The notes: generated from the letters alone by a model not told the origin. DNA of 64,000 bases from Enterococcus saccharolyticus subsp. saccharolyticus (GCF_029023825.1 NZ_CP118957.1:1507794-1571793); one strand, 5' to 3'; counted from the stretch's first letter, positions 31,178 through 43,250 are shown. Numbers and translations: made by a program.

Positions 31178-31226
31178 TTTCCTTCACCTCAATTGTATTG
31201 TAACAAACCATTGTCGAGTAGACCAT

Positions 31227-31263
31227 GAAAAAAAGAAGTAAAATCAGCATGACTTTACTTCTT
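31227..31263 (-). terminator. Terminator of guaC
   Basis: AAGAAGTAAA and TTTACTTCTT form a 10-bp stem followed by a T-run on the minus strand, 14 nt after the guaC stop. Confidence 0.85.
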
Positions 31264-31277
31264 GAAAAATTTTATTT

Positions 31278-32264
31278 TTAGATTGTGTCGCCATTAAAGA
31301 TTGAGTTTTTAACAATCACATAATCGACTTTACGGATGGCTTCTAAATCTTTGCCACCTGCATAAGAAATAGAAGATTGTAAGTCTTGTTGCATTTCAAC
31401 TAACGTATCTTTTAATGACCCTTTGTGAGTCACCCAAATTTTCTTACCTTCAACGTTTTTCTTTTCACCTTTTTGGAATTCAGAAGCGGAACCAAAGTAT
31501 TCTTTATAAAATACACCATCTTCCACTTTTGTTTCACCTGGTGATTCTTCATGGCCAGCAAACAATGAACCAATCATAACCATTGTTGCACCAAAACGCA
31601 CTGATTTTGCGATATCGCCATGTGTACGGATACCACCGTCAGCAATAATTGGTTTACGGGCAGCTTTTGCACACCATCTTAACGCAGCTAATTGCCAACC
31701 ACCTGTACCAAAACCTGTTTTGATTTTTGTAATACATACTTTACCTGGTCCAATGCCGACTTTTGTCGCATCTGCACCAGCATTTTCTAATTCACGAACA
31801 GCTTCAGGCGTCCCAACGTTTCCTGCGATAACAAATGTATCCGGCAAATGTTTTTTAATATGTTGAATCATACGAATAACAGAGTTCGAGTGCCCGTGTG
31901 CAATATCAATTGTAATATAATCAGGAACTAAATTTTGTTTCGCTAATTCTTCAACAAATGGGTATTCATTTTCTTTTACACCCACACTGATAGAAGAAAT
32001 CAAACCACGTGCTTGCATTTTTTGGATAAACGGCACACGTGCATCTTCATCAAAACGGTGCATAATGTAGAAATAGCCATTTTCTGCTAAAAATTCGGCA
32101 ATTTTTTCGTCAATGATTGTTTGCATATTTGCAGGAACCACTGGCATTTTAAATTTGTGTTTTCCTAATTTTACAGTTGTATCACATTCTGAACGACTAT
32201 TTACAATACATTTATTAGGGATCAACTGAACATCTTCGTAATCAAAAACCGTTAAATCAAACAT
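31278..32264 (-). CDS. guaC: GMP reductase
   Basis: A 328-residue TIM-barrel enzyme of the IMPDH/GMPR family that deaminates GMP to IMP with NADPH, returning guanine nucleotides to the common pool. The catalytic-Cys loop reads [15 protein letters not shown], and the length lacks the CBS domains of IMP dehydrogenase, which fixes the assignment. The ATG at 32264 ([14 protein letters not shown]) has GAGAGG 9 nt upstream; an ATG three codons earlier abuts the ribosome site. See the PurBox-like site at 32408. Confidence 0.95.
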   Translation of the reverse strand: MFDLTVFDYEDVQLIPNKCIVNSRSECDTTVKLGKHKFKMPVVPANMQTIIDEKIAEFLAENGYFYIMHRFDEDARVPFIQKMQARGLISSISVGVKENEYPFVEELAKQNLVPDYITIDIAHGHSNSVIRMIQHIKKHLPDTFVIAGNVGTPEAVRELENAGADATKVGIGPGKVCITKIKTGFGTGGWQLAALRWCAKAARKPIIADGGIRTHGDIAKSVRFGATMVMIGSLFAGHEESPGETKVEDGVFYKEYFGSASEFQKGEKKNVEGKKIWVTHKGSLKDTLVEMQQDLQSSISYAGGKDLEAIRKVDYVIVKNSIFNGDTI

Positions 32265-32344
32265 TGAAAACATCCTCTCAAATCTTCACTTATTATCGAA
32301 GCATTAAATATTGTTATACGTATTTTATTTTTAACACCTTCAAT

Positions 32345-32373
32345 AATTTAGCCGATAAAGGGAAAGAAAGCAA
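32345..32373 (-). promoter_or_regulatory. Possible guaC promoter
   Basis: TTGCTT (32373-32368), 17 bp and TAAATT (32350-32345) on the minus strand. Each hexamer is only a moderate match. Confidence 0.35.
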
Positions 32374-32392
32374 CCATATTCTTTCGTTTTAT

Positions 32393-32435
32393 AAAAAGAA
32401 ACGAGAAATCGTTCGTGTTTTACGAACAATCTCTC
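32393..32435 (-). terminator. Terminator of the aldo/keto reductase gene
   Basis: GAGAGATTGTTCG and CGAACGATTTCTC form a near-perfect stem followed by TTTCTTTTT on the minus strand. Confidence 0.82.
32408..32420 (-). promoter_or_regulatory. PurBox-like site upstream of guaC
   Basis: AAACACGAACGAT matches AWWWCCGAACWWT at 10 of 13 positions and is centred about 76 bp upstream of the possible guaC transcript start. It lies inside the terminator hairpin of the preceding gene, whose other arm (TTTTACGAACAAT, plus strand) is also PurBox-like, so the match may be coincidental. Confidence 0.3.
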
Positions 32436-32443
32436 ATTTCAAT

Positions 32444-33358
32444 TTATGGTAAAATATTTCCAGCTGCCATATAGACACGGTACCAATCTTCTCTGCTCAT
32501 TTGAATATCAGAAGCTTGCGCAATTTCTTCAATGCGTTGAATATTCATGGTTCCGGCAATCACTTGCATGTTTGCTGGATGACGTAAAATCCAGGCAGAA
32601 GCAATTCCAGTTGGTGTTGAATGATATTTTTCAGCCAATTCTTCTAACACTTTATTCAATTCAGGGAATTTTTCATGCCCAATAAAAACACCTTCAAAAA
32701 AACCATATTGATAAGGTGACCAAGCTTGAATCGTCATATCATGTAAACGAGAATATTCCAAAATTTCACCGTCATGGTCTAATGAACCTGCATCTGTCAT
32801 ATTTACATGAATGCCTTGGTCAATCATGCCTGTATGCATAATGCCAAATTGTAATTGATTGGCAACTAAGGGTTGTTTCACATATTTTTTCAACAATTCA
32901 ATTTGACCTGGTTTTTGATTACTCACACCAAAGTATTTCACTTTTCCTTGTTGTTCCAATTGATCAAAAGCTGCCGCAACTTCTTCTGGTTCTACTAATG
33001 TATCTGGACGATGCAATAATAACGCATCTAAATAATCAGTATCCAAACGTTTTAAAATACCTTCTACTGAGGAAACGATATGTTCTTTTGAAAAATCAAA
33101 CATTTTTCCAGGGACAATCCCACATTTTGATTGAATAAATAAATCGTCACGTTTAATTTCAGTTTTTGCTAACGCATCAGCAAAAATACGTTCACAGTCA
33201 CCACCACCATAAATATCTGCGTGGTCAAAAAATGTAATTCCGTTATCAACAGCCGTTTCAATCACTTTCACTGGATTTTCAGCATTATTGATACGCATAC
33301 AACCAAGAATGACGCTTGCAACGTCAAGATTCGTTGTACCAAATTTAACAGTTTTCAT
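32444..33358 (-). CDS. Aldo/keto reductase family oxidoreductase
   Basis: The 304-residue NADPH-dependent reductase has the AKR tetrad in its usual places: Asp and Tyr in FDHADIYGGG, Lys in IQSKCGI and His in LLHRPD. The C-terminal AGTMNIQRIEE is the cofactor-phosphate region. It resembles the YdhF-type branch. The substrate is unknown, and the neighbours (guaC, purD) belong to other transcripts. Confidence 0.88.
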   Translation of the reverse strand: MKTVKFGTTNLDVASVILGCMRINNAENPVKVIETAVDNGITFFDHADIYGGGDCERIFADALAKTEIKRDDLFIQSKCGIVPGKMFDFSKEHIVSSVEGILKRLDTDYLDALLLHRPDTLVEPEEVAAAFDQLEQQGKVKYFGVSNQKPGQIELLKKYVKQPLVANQLQFGIMHTGMIDQGIHVNMTDAGSLDHDGEILEYSRLHDMTIQAWSPYQYGFFEGVFIGHEKFPELNKVLEELAEKYHSTPTGIASAWILRHPANMQVIAGTMNIQRIEEIAQASDIQMSREDWYRVYMAAGNILP

Positions 33359-33432
33359 AAGTTAAATCTCCTCCTTTTACGTTTTTATTTTAGCACAGTT
33401 TAATGGAAACGCTACACTGAATTTCACCAATG

Positions 33433-33466
33433 AAAAACTGGGTGTCCTTTTTTACACCCAGTTTTT
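33433..33466 (-). terminator. Terminator of the pur operon
   Basis: AAAAACTGGGTGT and ACACCCAGTTTTT flank an 8-nt loop right after purD on the minus strand. Confidence 0.93.
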
Positions 33467-33469
33467 GAC

Positions 33470-34717
33470 TTATAATGCTTTATTACCAATATCATGCCGA
33501 TAAAATAACTGTGGCAATTCTACTTGATTTAATAATTGATAGACTTTTTGTTGCGCTTGTTCTAATGTCTGTGCTTGTGCTTCCACTAATAACACACGAC
33601 CACCCGCACTCACTAAACCACGCTCTTCAGCAACACCAGCATAATAAACATGACAGTCGTCACTTATGAATTCTGGAATCGTTTGACCCGTCACATACGT
33701 GCCAGGATACCCTTGAGCAGCAACGACCACGCCTAATGTTGCTTGATTATTCCACTGAATTTCGGGTTCTTCACCTTTTAAAAGTGCCGTAATAATGGCC
33801 GCTAAACTGCTATCCAAACGTGGTAAAACAACTTGCGTCTCTGGATCGCCAAAGCGCGCATTGAATTCAATCACTTTCGGACCATTTTTGGTAGCAATTA
33901 ATCCCGCATATAAAATTCCTGTAAATGGCGTACCTTGAGCAACCATCCCTTGAGCTGCTGGTAATAACACTTCTTGCACAGCTTGCTCGACGATTTCTTC
34001 AGAAATTTGTGGTACTGGTGAATAAGCACCCATACCACCAGTGTTTGGTCCTCGATCCCCATCAAACGCTCGCTTGTGGTCTTGGGCAATGACCATTGGA
34101 TAGACTTTTTCTTCCCGGACAAACGCTAAAAGTGAAAATTCTTCTCCTGCTAAAAACTCTTCGATGACAACTTTCGCACCACTTGCACCAAATTTATTGT
34201 CTTCAAGCATCTCTTTCAAAGCAGCAATCGCTTCAGCAATCGTTTCAGCAACAACGACTCCTTTACCAGCAGCTAATCCATCGGCTTTAATGACAATCGG
34301 TGCCCCTTGCTCTAAAACATAGCTTTTGGCAGTTTCAAAATCAGAAAAACTTTGATACGCCGCCGTTGGAATTTGATTGTTCACCATTAATTCTTTGGCG
34401 AATTCTTTGGAACCTTCAATCATTGCTGCGGCTTTTTTAGGGCCGAAAATTTGTAGTCCTGCTTGTTGAAAATCGTCCACAATGCCATTTAATAAAGGAA
34501 TTTCTGGACCGACAAATGTCCAATCAATGGCTTGATTTTTTGCAAATTCAATCAGTCGTTCGTGATTGTCTTCGGCAATATCCACCAGCTGAATGCCATC
34601 TCTAGTCATACCAGGATTTCCTTTGGCACAAAAAACCGCTGTGACTGCTGAATCGGAAAGAAATTTCTTAGCAATAGCATGTTCACGACCACCACTGCCA
34701 ATTACAAGTATCTTCAT
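33470..34717 (-). CDS. purD: Phosphoribosylamine--glycine ligase
   Basis: A 415-residue ATP-grasp enzyme that joins glycine to phosphoribosylamine (second step of purine synthesis). It opens with the nucleotide loop VIGSGGREHAIA and carries GDRGPNTGGMGAYSP and EFNARFGDPETQ, the PurD signatures. AAGGAG precedes the ATG. It is last in the purCSQLFMNHD operon, 17 nt after purH. Confidence 0.97.
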   Translation of the reverse strand: MKILVIGSGGREHAIAKKFLSDSAVTAVFCAKGNPGMTRDGIQLVDIAEDNHERLIEFAKNQAIDWTFVGPEIPLLNGIVDDFQQAGLQIFGPKKAAAMIEGSKEFAKELMVNNQIPTAAYQSFSDFETAKSYVLEQGAPIVIKADGLAAGKGVVVAETIAEAIAALKEMLEDNKFGASGAKVVIEEFLAGEEFSLLAFVREEKVYPMVIAQDHKRAFDGDRGPNTGGMGAYSPVPQISEEIVEQAVQEVLLPAAQGMVAQGTPFTGILYAGLIATKNGPKVIEFNARFGDPETQVVLPRLDSSLAAIITALLKGEEPEIQWNNQATLGVVVAAQGYPGTYVTGQTIPEFISDDCHVYYAGVAEERGLVSAGGRVLLVEAQAQTLEQAQQKVYQLLNQVELPQLFYRHDIGNKAL

Positions 34718-34734
34718 TGATTTACTCCTTAAGA

Positions 34735-36276
34735 TTAATGTCTGAAATGACGGACGTTTGTAAACAGCATCGTAATGCCATATTTATCTGCCATATCAAT
34801 GGATTCTTGATCTTTAATACTACCACCAGGTTGAATAATTGCTTTAATACCATGTTCTGCAGCATATTCGACACTATCTCCCATTGGGAAAAAGGCGTCA
34901 CTTGCTAACACCGCTCCTGCAATTTTTCCAGCTGCTTCTGCTTGATCGATTGCAATCCGGACAGAACCAACACGATTCATTTGTCCCGCACCAATCCCAA
35001 CAGTTTGTTTATCATTTGCTAATAAAATAGCATTTGATTTAACGTGTTTCACTGCTTTCCAAGCAAAAGTTAACGCGTTTAACTCCATTTCAGTTGGTTG
35101 ACGTTTCGTCACGACTTGCCAATCAGCTGGATTTTCTTCAATCAAATCTTGATCTTGTACTAATAGACCACCTAAAACAGATACTGTTTCGGCTTGCGTG
35201 GATGATTGATCTGTAAAGTCCAATGTCATTAAACGGATATTCTTTTTCTTCGTTAAAATTGCCAAAGCATCCGCTTCAAACGCAGGTGCAATAATAATTT
35301 CTAAGAAAATTTTGCTCATCGCTTCAGCCGTTGATGCATCAACGGGGCGATTTAAAACAACAATACCACCAAAAATAGAAACAGCGTCTGCTTCATAAGC
35401 AGCAGTATAAGCCTCAAAAATAGTTGCTGCTGTCCCAATACCACATGGATTCATATGTTTTAACGCAACAACAGTTGGTTCTGTGTATTCTCTAGCGATA
35501 CGAATCGCTGCATCGGCATCGCGAATATTATTATACGAAAGTTCCTTACCATGTAATTGTTTTGCCGAAGCAATCGAATAAGGTTTTGGTAGAGCATCAG
35601 CATAAAAAGCGGCTTCTTGATGACTGTTTTCACCATAACGTAACGATTGTTTTAAATCATAAGTCAATGTTAGTTTTTCTGGTTCTTCTTCGCCTACTAA
35701 TTCGGTTAAATAATTGGCAATGAGGGCATCATAAGCTGCCGTATGACGAAATACTTTTGCTGCCAAGCGTTTTCTTGTCGCTAACGTTGTTTGTCCTTCA
35801 GCAGTTAATTCATCTAGAACAACAGCATAATCAACTGGATCAACTATCACAGTTACCGAAGCATGATTTTTTGCGGCAGAACGTAACATGCTTGGTCCAC
35901 CAATATCAATATTTTCAATCGCATCTGCTTCTGTGACATCTGGTTTCAAAATTGTTTCTTTAAATGGATACAGATTTACCACAACAAAATCAATCGGTGC
36001 AATACCATGTTCGTTCATTGCCTCCATATGCGTTACCAAATCACGACGCCCTAATAATCCACCATGAATTTTAGGATGTAATGTTTTCACACGACCATCC
36101 ATCATTTCCGGAAAACCAGTAACTTCATCAATTGAAATCGTGGGAATTCCCGCTTCATCCAAAGCTTTTTTTGTTCCTCCGGTTGAAATAATTTCAATAC
36201 CTTTTGCGACTAATGCTTGCGCAAATGCTTCAATTCCTGTTTTATCTGATACACTGATTAATGCTCTTTTTGTCAT
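34735..36276 (-). CDS. purH: Bifunctional AICAR formyltransferase / IMP cyclohydrolase
   Basis: A 513-residue bifunctional enzyme for the last two steps to IMP. The N-terminal MGS-fold cyclohydrolase ([25 protein letters not shown]) is followed by the formyltransferase domain with the catalytic Lys-His in [16 protein letters not shown] lies 11 nt upstream of the start. It starts 3 nt after purN. Confidence 0.97.
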   Translation of the reverse strand: MTKRALISVSDKTGIEAFAQALVAKGIEIISTGGTKKALDEAGIPTISIDEVTGFPEMMDGRVKTLHPKIHGGLLGRRDLVTHMEAMNEHGIAPIDFVVVNLYPFKETILKPDVTEADAIENIDIGGPSMLRSAAKNHASVTVIVDPVDYAVVLDELTAEGQTTLATRKRLAAKVFRHTAAYDALIANYLTELVGEEEPEKLTLTYDLKQSLRYGENSHQEAAFYADALPKPYSIASAKQLHGKELSYNNIRDADAAIRIAREYTEPTVVALKHMNPCGIGTAATIFEAYTAAYEADAVSIFGGIVVLNRPVDASTAEAMSKIFLEIIIAPAFEADALAILTKKKNIRLMTLDFTDQSSTQAETVSVLGGLLVQDQDLIEENPADWQVVTKRQPTEMELNALTFAWKAVKHVKSNAILLANDKQTVGIGAGQMNRVGSVRIAIDQAEAAGKIAGAVLASDAFFPMGDSVEYAAEHGIKAIIQPGGSIKDQESIDMADKYGITMLFTNVRHFRH

Positions 36277-36279
36277 GAC

Positions 36280-36852
36280 TTACTTTACTCCTTTTTGTGT
36301 AATATCCGCAATTACTCGCGGATACCAATGATGTTCTAGTTGATGGATTTTTTCTTCCAAAGTTGCAAGTGTGTCTTCGTTCGTAATTTCAACCGCTGCT
36401 TGCGCAACAATTGGTCCAGTATCGACACCCGCATCCACAAAATGAATCGTAATTCCTGTCAGTTTTACGCCATAGTCATACGCATCTTTAATTCCATGCA
36501 ATCCTGGAAAACTTGGTAATAAAGAAGGATGAATATTCAAAATCCGATTGGGAAAGGTCTCTAATAAGTCTTGGCCAATAATGCGCATATAACCTGCTAA
36601 GACCACAAAATCAATTTGATTTGTCAGTAACAGATCACGCAACGCTGCTTCATATTGTTTTTTTGAAGCAAAATCTTTTGGCGAAAAACTAAACCGTGGA
36701 ATCTGATATTTTTTGGCACGTTCTAAGACATACGCATCTTTTCTATCTGAAAAAAGCAGGACCAACTCACCTTGGATTGCTTGTGTTTCAAAGGCTTGGG
36801 CAATCGCTTCAAAGTTGCTGCCATTTCCAGAAGCTAAAACCGCCACTCTCAT
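36280..36852 (-). CDS. purN: Phosphoribosylglycinamide formyltransferase (folate-dependent)
   Basis: A 190-residue formyltransferase transferring a formyl group from 10-formyl-THF to [16 protein letters not shown] is the GAR-binding start, [12 protein letters not shown] holds the catalytic Asn and His, and [13 protein letters not shown] the Asp. It overlaps purM by 4 nt (ATGA). Confidence 0.97.
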   Translation of the reverse strand: MRVAVLASGNGSNFEAIAQAFETQAIQGELVLLFSDRKDAYVLERAKKYQIPRFSFSPKDFASKKQYEAALRDLLLTNQIDFVVLAGYMRIIGQDLLETFPNRILNIHPSLLPSFPGLHGIKDAYDYGVKLTGITIHFVDAGVDTGPIVAQAAVEITNEDTLATLEEKIHQLEHHWYPRVIADITQKGVK

Positions 36853-37892
36853 ACGTGAACCTCTTTAAAAACGATTGGTGCTTCAGCTTTCTCAATCACT
36901 TGACCAATCACATAGCTAGCTTCGTTTTGTTTTTGCAACAGTACTTGAACGTCAGAAACTTTTTCTGGTGCAACAGCAATAACCATCCCGATGCCCATAT
37001 TAAAAATTTCATACATTTCCTGTTTTGGAAGTTTACCATAAGAAGATAACACCTCAAAAATTGGTAGAATTGGCCAACTATTCTCGTGAATTTCAACCGC
37101 CAAGTTTTCTGGTAACATGCGCGGAAGATTTTCGACAAAACCACCACCAGTCACATGAGCAATACCATGAACCAATTCTTCTTTAACCAATGGTAAAATT
37201 GCTTGGACATAAATACGGGTCGGTGTTAATAATTCTTTCCCCAATGCTTGTGACAACTCTGGTAATTGATCCTCATAGGTAAATTGATGCTGTTCAAAGA
37301 AAATCTTACGTACTAAAGAAAAACCATTAGAGTGAATACCAGAAGAAGGTAAACCGATTAAAACATCGCCCGCTTTGATTTTTTCACCAGTTACTAATTG
37401 ACTTTTCTCAGCAATCCCCACAGCAAATCCCGCTAAATCGTACTCGTCTTCCTTATACATTCCAGGCATTTCAGCTGTTTCGCCACCAATTAAAGCCGCC
37501 CCAGCTTGAACACAGCCATCTGCAACACCAGCTACCACTTTTTCTAACCGTTCCGGGACATTTTTTCCAGTTGCAATGTAATCAAGAAAATACAAAGGCT
37601 CTGCACCTTGGGCAACAATATCGTTGACACACATTGCCACACAATCAATTCCTATCGTGTCATGCGTCTCCGTTTGAATCGCAATCATTAATTTTGTTCC
37701 GACTCCATCTGTTCCTGAAACTAAAACTGGTTCCTTAACCGACAATGTACTTAAATCAAAACAGCCACCAAAACCACCTAAACTTCCTAAGACGCCTAAG
37801 CGTTCTGTTTTCTTCACATGTTTTTTAATTCGTTCCACTACTTCATAGCCTGCTTCTACATCCACACCGGCTTTTGAATATGCGTTTGTCAC
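36849..37892 (-). CDS. purM: Phosphoribosylformylglycinamidine cyclo-ligase (AIR synthetase)
   Basis: A 347-residue PurM-fold enzyme closing the imidazole ring to make [29 protein letters not shown] and [13 protein letters not shown] are diagnostic. The start codon is GUG at 37892 with GGAGG 7 nt upstream. Fourteen nt separate it from purF. Confidence 0.97.
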   Translation of the reverse strand: MTNAYSKAGVDVEAGYEVVERIKKHVKKTERLGVLGSLGGFGGCFDLSTLSVKEPVLVSGTDGVGTKLMIAIQTETHDTIGIDCVAMCVNDIVAQGAEPLYFLDYIATGKNVPERLEKVVAGVADGCVQAGAALIGGETAEMPGMYKEDEYDLAGFAVGIAEKSQLVTGEKIKAGDVLIGLPSSGIHSNGFSLVRKIFFEQHQFTYEDQLPELSQALGKELLTPTRIYVQAILPLVKEELVHGIAHVTGGGFVENLPRMLPENLAVEIHENSWPILPIFEVLSSYGKLPKQEMYEIFNMGIGMVIAVAPEKVSDVQVLLQKQNEASYVIGQVIEKAEAPIVFKEVHV

Positions 37893-37906
37893 TTGTTTTC
37901 CTCCGT

Positions 37907-39346
37907 TTAAAAAAATGATGTTTGTTCTTGTAATGAGGCACGATACTGCTCTTCATAATCATAAAGTGGTGTTGGATAATCACCATTAAAATAAGCCATA
38001 CATAATCCAGAATAAGGTGCATCAAAAGTTAAACCAATCGAATCGATTAATCCTTGTTCACTTAAAAATGCTAAAGTATCCGATTCTACACATTCACGAA
38101 TTTCTTCGACTGAGTGATTCGCTGCAATGAGTTCTTTTCTTGTTTGAATATCAATTCCATAAAAACAAGGATATTTCAAAGGTGGCGAGGCTATGCGTAA
38201 ATGCACTTCTTTAGCCCCAGCTTCTTTTAATAATCCCACAATCCGACGACTGGTTGTCCCACGTACAATCGAATCATCGACTAAAATGACGCGTTTGCCT
38301 TCAACCACACCACGAACTGCTGACAATTTCATCCGAACACCTTGTTCACGTAATTCTTGGGTTGGTTGAATAAAGGTTCTAGCAACGTATTGATTTTTGA
38401 CTAATCCTAATTCATAAGGAATCCCCGAATATTCTGCATAACCACTAGCAGCCGATAAAGATGAATTGGGTACCCCAATCACCATATCTGCTTCAACGGG
38501 TGCTTCTTTTGCTAAACGACGCCCCATTTCTTTGCGAGCTGTATGCACATTCACCCCCGCAATGTTTGAATCAGGTCGAGCAAAATAAATATATTCCATC
38601 GCACAAATGGCAGGTTGAGTCTCTGTTGTGTACTTTTCAATTGTAATGCCTGTATCATTAATAATGACCAACTCCCCAGGTTGGACATCACGTACAAAAG
38701 CAGCCCCACTAACTTCCAACGCACATGTTTCTGAAGCAATCACATACGCCCCATTTTTCATTTGCCCAATAGATAACGGTCGGAATCCATTTGGATCAAG
38801 TGCTGCAACAATCGCATCTTCCGTAATTAATAAATACGCAAAACCGCCTTTCACTTGATTCAAAGATTCTTTTAGTCGTTCATTAAACGTGGGTTGTTGA
38901 CTTCTACGAATTAAGTGCATCAAAATTTCCGTATCTGAATTAGAATGAAAAATAGCGCCATCTTTTTCTAAGTCGCGTCGTAACGTCTTAGCATTGGTTA
39001 AATTCCCATTATGTGCCAAAGCAATCTGACTATCATAAAATTTAAACAAAAAAGGTTGAATATTATCAACACTCCCATTACCAGCCGTTGCGTAGCGCAC
39101 GTGACCGATTGCTGCGGTGCCTTTTAATTTTGTCAGTTTATTTTCATCCGAAAAAACTTTTGATAACAAGCCTAAGTCGCGATGTCCACGTAATTTCCCT
39201 TGATCGTTTGACACAATCCCAGCACCTTCTTGTCCGCGATGTTGCAAACTATGCAAACCAAAATAAGCAACGCGGGAGGCATCTGGATGCCCCCATACGC
39301 CGAAAACCCCACACTCTTCATTTAAACTTTTTACTTCATAAGACAT
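37907..39346 (-). CDS. purF: Amidophosphoribosyltransferase
   Basis: PurF commits PRPP to purine synthesis by transferring ammonia from glutamine. The 479-residue precursor starts [11 protein letters not shown]; cleavage would expose the catalytic Cys12 of CGVFGVWG, as in Bacillus-type PurF with its 11-residue propeptide. The PRPP loop is [14 protein letters not shown]. The ATG at 39346 has GGAGGAA 9 nt upstream and lies inside the 3' end of purL (16-nt overlap). Confidence 0.96.
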   Translation of the reverse strand: MSYEVKSLNEECGVFGVWGHPDASRVAYFGLHSLQHRGQEGAGIVSNDQGKLRGHRDLGLLSKVFSDENKLTKLKGTAAIGHVRYATAGNGSVDNIQPFLFKFYDSQIALAHNGNLTNAKTLRRDLEKDGAIFHSNSDTEILMHLIRRSQQPTFNERLKESLNQVKGGFAYLLITEDAIVAALDPNGFRPLSIGQMKNGAYVIASETCALEVSGAAFVRDVQPGELVIINDTGITIEKYTTETQPAICAMEYIYFARPDSNIAGVNVHTARKEMGRRLAKEAPVEADMVIGVPNSSLSAASGYAEYSGIPYELGLVKNQYVARTFIQPTQELREQGVRMKLSAVRGVVEGKRVILVDDSIVRGTTSRRIVGLLKEAGAKEVHLRIASPPLKYPCFYGIDIQTRKELIAANHSVEEIRECVESDTLAFLSEQGLIDSIGLTFDAPYSGLCMAYFNGDYPTPLYDYEEQYRASLQEQTSFF

Positions 39347-41550
39347 GGAATAGCTTCCTCCCATAATCGTTTCGCTACGTGTGTGTCTATAGTTATTTCG
39401 TCTGCTTGAGTGGCCATTTTTAATTGTCCATCAGCGGTTACTTTGCCAATATATTGGGCTAATCCTCCAGCTAATGTTTCAAAAGCTGTTTGATTTTCAG
39501 GTGACACACTTACGATAAAGCGTGATTGTGTTTCTGAAAACAGCCATTCTTTTGGTACATCCACTGAAACATCGATTCCTAATTCGTTCTTAAAAGCTGA
39601 TTCAGCTAGAGCAACTGCCAATCCACCTTCTGCACTATCATGTGCACTTGCAAGTAAACCGGCTTGAATCGCTTGTAAGACAATATTTTGAACTGCTTTT
39701 TCAGTTGCTAAATCAAAATCCATTAATTTCCCTTCAATTTTTCCAAGTTGCAATTTTTGAATTTCACTACCGTTAAAATCAGCTTTTGTCTCCCCGATAA
39801 CATAAATGAAATCTCCAGCTTGTTTAAATTCTTGCGTCGTAATATGCGCTAGTTTTTCAATCAAACCAACCATTCCAATCATCGGTGTTGGATAAATGGC
39901 TTTTCCATTCGTTTCATTGTATAAAGAAACATTTCCTGAAATAACAGGTGTATCAAGTACCCGACAAGCTTCTGAAATACCATCCGCAGACGTCCACAAT
40001 TCCCAGAATCCTTCTGGTTTATCCGGCGAACCATAATTTAAACAATCAGTAATTGCTAATGGTTTTCCGCCGCTAGCAACAATATTACGTGCAGCTTCCG
40101 CAACAGCAATTTGCCCACCAACTTCTGGGTTCAAATATAAGTAACGACTATTACAATCCGTTGTCATTGCTAAAGCTTTTTCAGTGCCACGGATACGTAA
40201 AACAGCGGCATCACTACCTGGAGGAACGACAGTATTGGTGCGAACTTGTGAATCATACGTTTCATAAATGGATTTTTTAGACGCAATAGTGGGTTGTTGT
40301 AATAAAGCTAATAACGTTTCTGCAGCATCTTCAATGGTTGGTACAAAATCCGATAGCGCTGCAAATTCTTGAATACGGGCTGGTTCTTGACGTTCTTTGT
40401 GGTATGTCGGTGCATCTTCTGCTAACGCATCTACTGGTAAATTCGCAACTTCTTCCCCATGATGATAGAGGCGATATAAGCCATCATCAGTTACTTCTCC
40501 AATAGATACAGCATCTAACTCATATTTTGCAAATAAAGCAACTACTTCTGCTTCATGTCCTTGCTCCACACAAATGAGCATTCTCTCTTGTGATTCAGAC
40601 AACATCATTTCATAAGGAGTCATCCCCGTTTCACGTTGCGGGACATCATCTAAATACAGCTTCAACCCTGAACCAGCTTTAGAAGCCATCTCAGAACTTG
40701 ACGACACTAAACCAGCCGCGCCCATATCTTGGATACCCACCAGAATATCACTATGGTCTAAAATTAATTCTAAACAAGCTTCTAATAGGAGTTTTTCCAT
40801 AAATGGGTCACCTACTTGAACCGCCGAACGTTGTTGTTCTTCCCCTTCAACAAATTCTTCCGAAGCAAACGTTGCCCCATGGATACCATCACGACCTGTT
40901 TTGGCACCGACATACATAATCGCATTCCCAACACCTTTAGCTTGGCCTTTTTGAATATCTTTATGATCGATTAGTCCAACACACATGGCATTCACCAAAG
41001 GATTTCCTTCGTAACAAGCGTCAAATTGCACTTCGCCACCAACTGTGGGAATCCCAATACAATTGCCATAACCACTAATGCCAGCAACCACTTCTTCTAA
41101 TAAATATTTGGTGCGCTCATTATCTAACTCACCAAAACGCAAGGAATCTAAAATAGCAATTGGACGTGCACCCATACTAAAAATGTCACGGATAATACCG
41201 CCAACACCTGTTGCTGCACCTTCATAAGGTTCTACTGCTGAGGGATGATTGTGACTTTCTGCTTTAAAGACCACTGCTTGTCCATCACCAATATCAACAA
41301 TTCCCGCTCCTTCGCCAGGACCTTGTAACACTTGTGGACCACTTGTCGGAAATTTACGTAATACAGGTTTGGAGTTTTTATAAGAACAGTGTTCACTCCA
41401 CATCACAGAAAAAAGTCCTGTTTCTGTATAGTTGGGCAGACGACCAAGAATATCTTCTGCAATCATGCGATACTCTTCATCCGTTAACCCCCATTGTGAA
41501 TAAATACGCTGTTCTTTAATCTCTTGAGGAGTTGGTTCTACTTTTATCAT
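39331..41550 (-). CDS. purL: Phosphoribosylformylglycinamidine synthase, large subunit
   Basis: A 739-residue PurL of the short (Gram-positive/archaeal) type that works with separate PurQ and PurS to convert FGAR to FGAM. Visible are [14 protein letters not shown] near the N-terminus, the [14 protein letters not shown] block, a VGDPFMEK segment and the second PurM-like half with [15 protein letters not shown]. It directly follows purQ. Confidence 0.97.
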   Translation of the reverse strand: MIKVEPTPQEIKEQRIYSQWGLTDEEYRMIAEDILGRLPNYTETGLFSVMWSEHCSYKNSKPVLRKFPTSGPQVLQGPGEGAGIVDIGDGQAVVFKAESHNHPSAVEPYEGAATGVGGIIRDIFSMGARPIAILDSLRFGELDNERTKYLLEEVVAGISGYGNCIGIPTVGGEVQFDACYEGNPLVNAMCVGLIDHKDIQKGQAKGVGNAIMYVGAKTGRDGIHGATFASEEFVEGEEQQRSAVQVGDPFMEKLLLEACLELILDHSDILVGIQDMGAAGLVSSSSEMASKAGSGLKLYLDDVPQRETGMTPYEMMLSESQERMLICVEQGHEAEVVALFAKYELDAVSIGEVTDDGLYRLYHHGEEVANLPVDALAEDAPTYHKERQEPARIQEFAALSDFVPTIEDAAETLLALLQQPTIASKKSIYETYDSQVRTNTVVPPGSDAAVLRIRGTEKALAMTTDCNSRYLYLNPEVGGQIAVAEAARNIVASGGKPLAITDCLNYGSPDKPEGFWELWTSADGISEACRVLDTPVISGNVSLYNETNGKAIYPTPMIGMVGLIEKLAHITTQEFKQAGDFIYVIGETKADFNGSEIQKLQLGKIEGKLMDFDLATEKAVQNIVLQAIQAGLLASAHDSAEGGLAVALAESAFKNELGIDVSVDVPKEWLFSETQSRFIVSVSPENQTAFETLAGGLAQYIGKVTADGQLKMATQADEITIDTHVAKRLWEEAIPCLMK

Positions 41551-42225
41551 TTATACAGACACCTTTCCGAAATTTTTCAAAATAGAGGCAAAAAATTTCT
41601 TGCCATCTTCTGATCCTAATAATGATTCCATCGCCCGTTCCGGATGTGGCATCATTCCTAAAACATTGCCTTGTTCGTTACAAATACCAGCAATATTAGC
41701 TAAACTACCATTAATATTTTCTTCATACTTGAAAACGATTTGTTTGTTTGCTTCCAATTTTTTTAGAGTTTCTTCATCACAGTAGTAATTTCCTTCACCG
41801 TGAGCAACGGGAATTTGAATAATATCATTTTCTTCGTACTCTGAAGTAAATTTCGTTTGGTTGTTAACGACTTTCAGTGGTGTCGTTTTACAAATAAAAT
41901 GCAAGGATTCATTACGACGTAACGCGCCTGGTAACAAACCCGCTTCGGTTAACACTTGGAAACCATTGCATGTGCCAAAAACAGGTTTTCCTTCTTCTGC
42001 AAAACGAATCACTTCTTGCATAATTGTAGAAAAGCGCGCAATAGCCCCACAACGTAAGTAATCACCATAAGAAAATCCACCTGGTAACAACACACCATCA
42101 AATCCTTCAAGTGATTCTGCATCATGACGAACATATTCCGCCTCAGCACCCATTACCTCTTTAACTGCCCAAAGCATGTCCATGTCACAGTTTGAACCCG
42201 GAAAAACAATGACTGCAAATTTCAT
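41551..42225 (-). CDS. purQ: Phosphoribosylformylglycinamidine synthase, glutaminase subunit
   Basis: A 224-residue class I glutamine amidotransferase: [18 protein letters not shown] holds the catalytic Cys, and [10 protein letters not shown] the His and Glu. It supplies ammonia to PurL. It begins 2 nt after purS. Confidence 0.97.
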   Translation of the reverse strand: MKFAVIVFPGSNCDMDMLWAVKEVMGAEAEYVRHDAESLEGFDGVLLPGGFSYGDYLRCGAIARFSTIMQEVIRFAEEGKPVFGTCNGFQVLTEAGLLPGALRRNESLHFICKTTPLKVVNNQTKFTSEYEENDIIQIPVAHGEGNYYCDEETLKKLEANKQIVFKYEENINGSLANIAGICNEQGNVLGMMPHPERAMESLLGSEDGKKFFASILKNFGKVSV

Positions 42226-42227
42226 TT

Positions 42228-42482
42228 TTAGACTTCCTCCGTAGCTACAATTTCATAGCGATAAGTTTCCATATTGACATTGGCTAATAACTTGTCACAA
42301 ATTTCTTCAATCGCTTCTTCTACGGGACGATCAGATTTCGCGACTTTAATTTCAAAATATTTTCCAATACGAATTTCTTCAATTTCGTTAAAGCCTAAAC
42401 GATGAACAGCGCCTTTAACAGCTTCTCCTTGAGGGTCTAAAACTGATTCTTTATATGTGACAAATACTTTTACAAAATACAT
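42228..42482 (-). CDS. purS: Phosphoribosylformylglycinamidine synthase, PurS subunit
   Basis: An 84-residue PurS with [24 protein letters not shown], which bridges PurL and PurQ in the FGAM synthase complex. It lies 2 nt after purC and 2 nt before purQ. Confidence 0.95.
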   Translation of the reverse strand: MYFVKVFVTYKESVLDPQGEAVKGAVHRLGFNEIEEIRIGKYFEIKVAKSDRPVEEAIEEICDKLLANVNMETYRYEIVATEEV

Positions 42483-42484
42483 AA

Positions 42485-43201
42485 TTACGCTCCTTTTTCT
42501 TCTAATCGTTGTAATACTTCCTCATAAACGGGAATTAAATCGCCTAGATCACGACGATATACATCTTTGTCTAAATGCTCATTGGTTTCAATATCCCACA
42601 AGCGACAAGTATCTGGAGAAATTTCATCCGCTAACAAAATTGTGCCAGTTTCTGTTCGTCCGACTTCAATTTTGAAATCGATCAAACGAATGTCAATTGA
42701 AACAAATAATTCTTGTAATGCTTGATTGACTTGTAAAGCAAGTTCTTTGATTTTTTTCACTTCTTCTTTGGTCGCAACTTGTAAAAAAGCAACATGATCT
42801 TCATTGATGAATGGATCATCTAAACGATCTTCTTTATAATAAAATTCGGTGATTGGAAACGGTAAGAGTGTCCCTTCTTTGATAGCCAAACGTTTTGAAA
42901 AGCTTCCCGCAGCGACATTACGCACCACAATTTCTAAAGGAATCATTTCCACTCGCTTTATCAATTGTTCGTTTTTAGAAGTTTTTTTGATAAAATGGCT
43001 TGGAATACTTTTGTCTGCTAATTTTTCAAAAATAAGGGCAGTGATTTGGTTATTCATTTGGCCTTTCCCTTTAACAGCATCTTTTTTCGCACCATTCAAG
43101 GCAGTTGCTTGATCTAAATATTCAACTAAAAACACTGATTTATCCTCTGTTTCATATAATTTCTTAGCTTTACCTTCATAAGCTAATGCTTTTCTTTCCA
43201 T
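42485..43201 (-). CDS. purC: SAICAR synthetase
   Basis: The 238-residue enzyme adds aspartate to CAIR. YEGKAKKLYETEDKSVFLVEY, PLEIVVRNVAAGSFSKR and IDFKIEVGR are PurC signatures. It is first in purCSQLFMNHD, behind a promoter at 43251-43280 with a short leader, and GAGGTG precedes its ATG. No riboswitch is seen in the leader. Confidence 0.97.
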   Translation of the reverse strand: MERKALAYEGKAKKLYETEDKSVFLVEYLDQATALNGAKKDAVKGKGQMNNQITALIFEKLADKSIPSHFIKKTSKNEQLIKRVEMIPLEIVVRNVAAGSFSKRLAIKEGTLLPFPITEFYYKEDRLDDPFINEDHVAFLQVATKEEVKKIKELALQVNQALQELFVSIDIRLIDFKIEVGRTETGTILLADEISPDTCRLWDIETNEHLDKDVYRRDLGDLIPVYEEVLQRLEEKGA

Positions 43202-43250
43202 GTCACACCTCGTTTTATTTTTTTACTGTTACTTCTTTTTGTGTACTATT

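Noticed and set aside
43202..43244. Riboswitch in the purC leader
   Set aside because: The leader is only about 43 nt and shows no purine-aptamer core; control is better explained by the PurBox.
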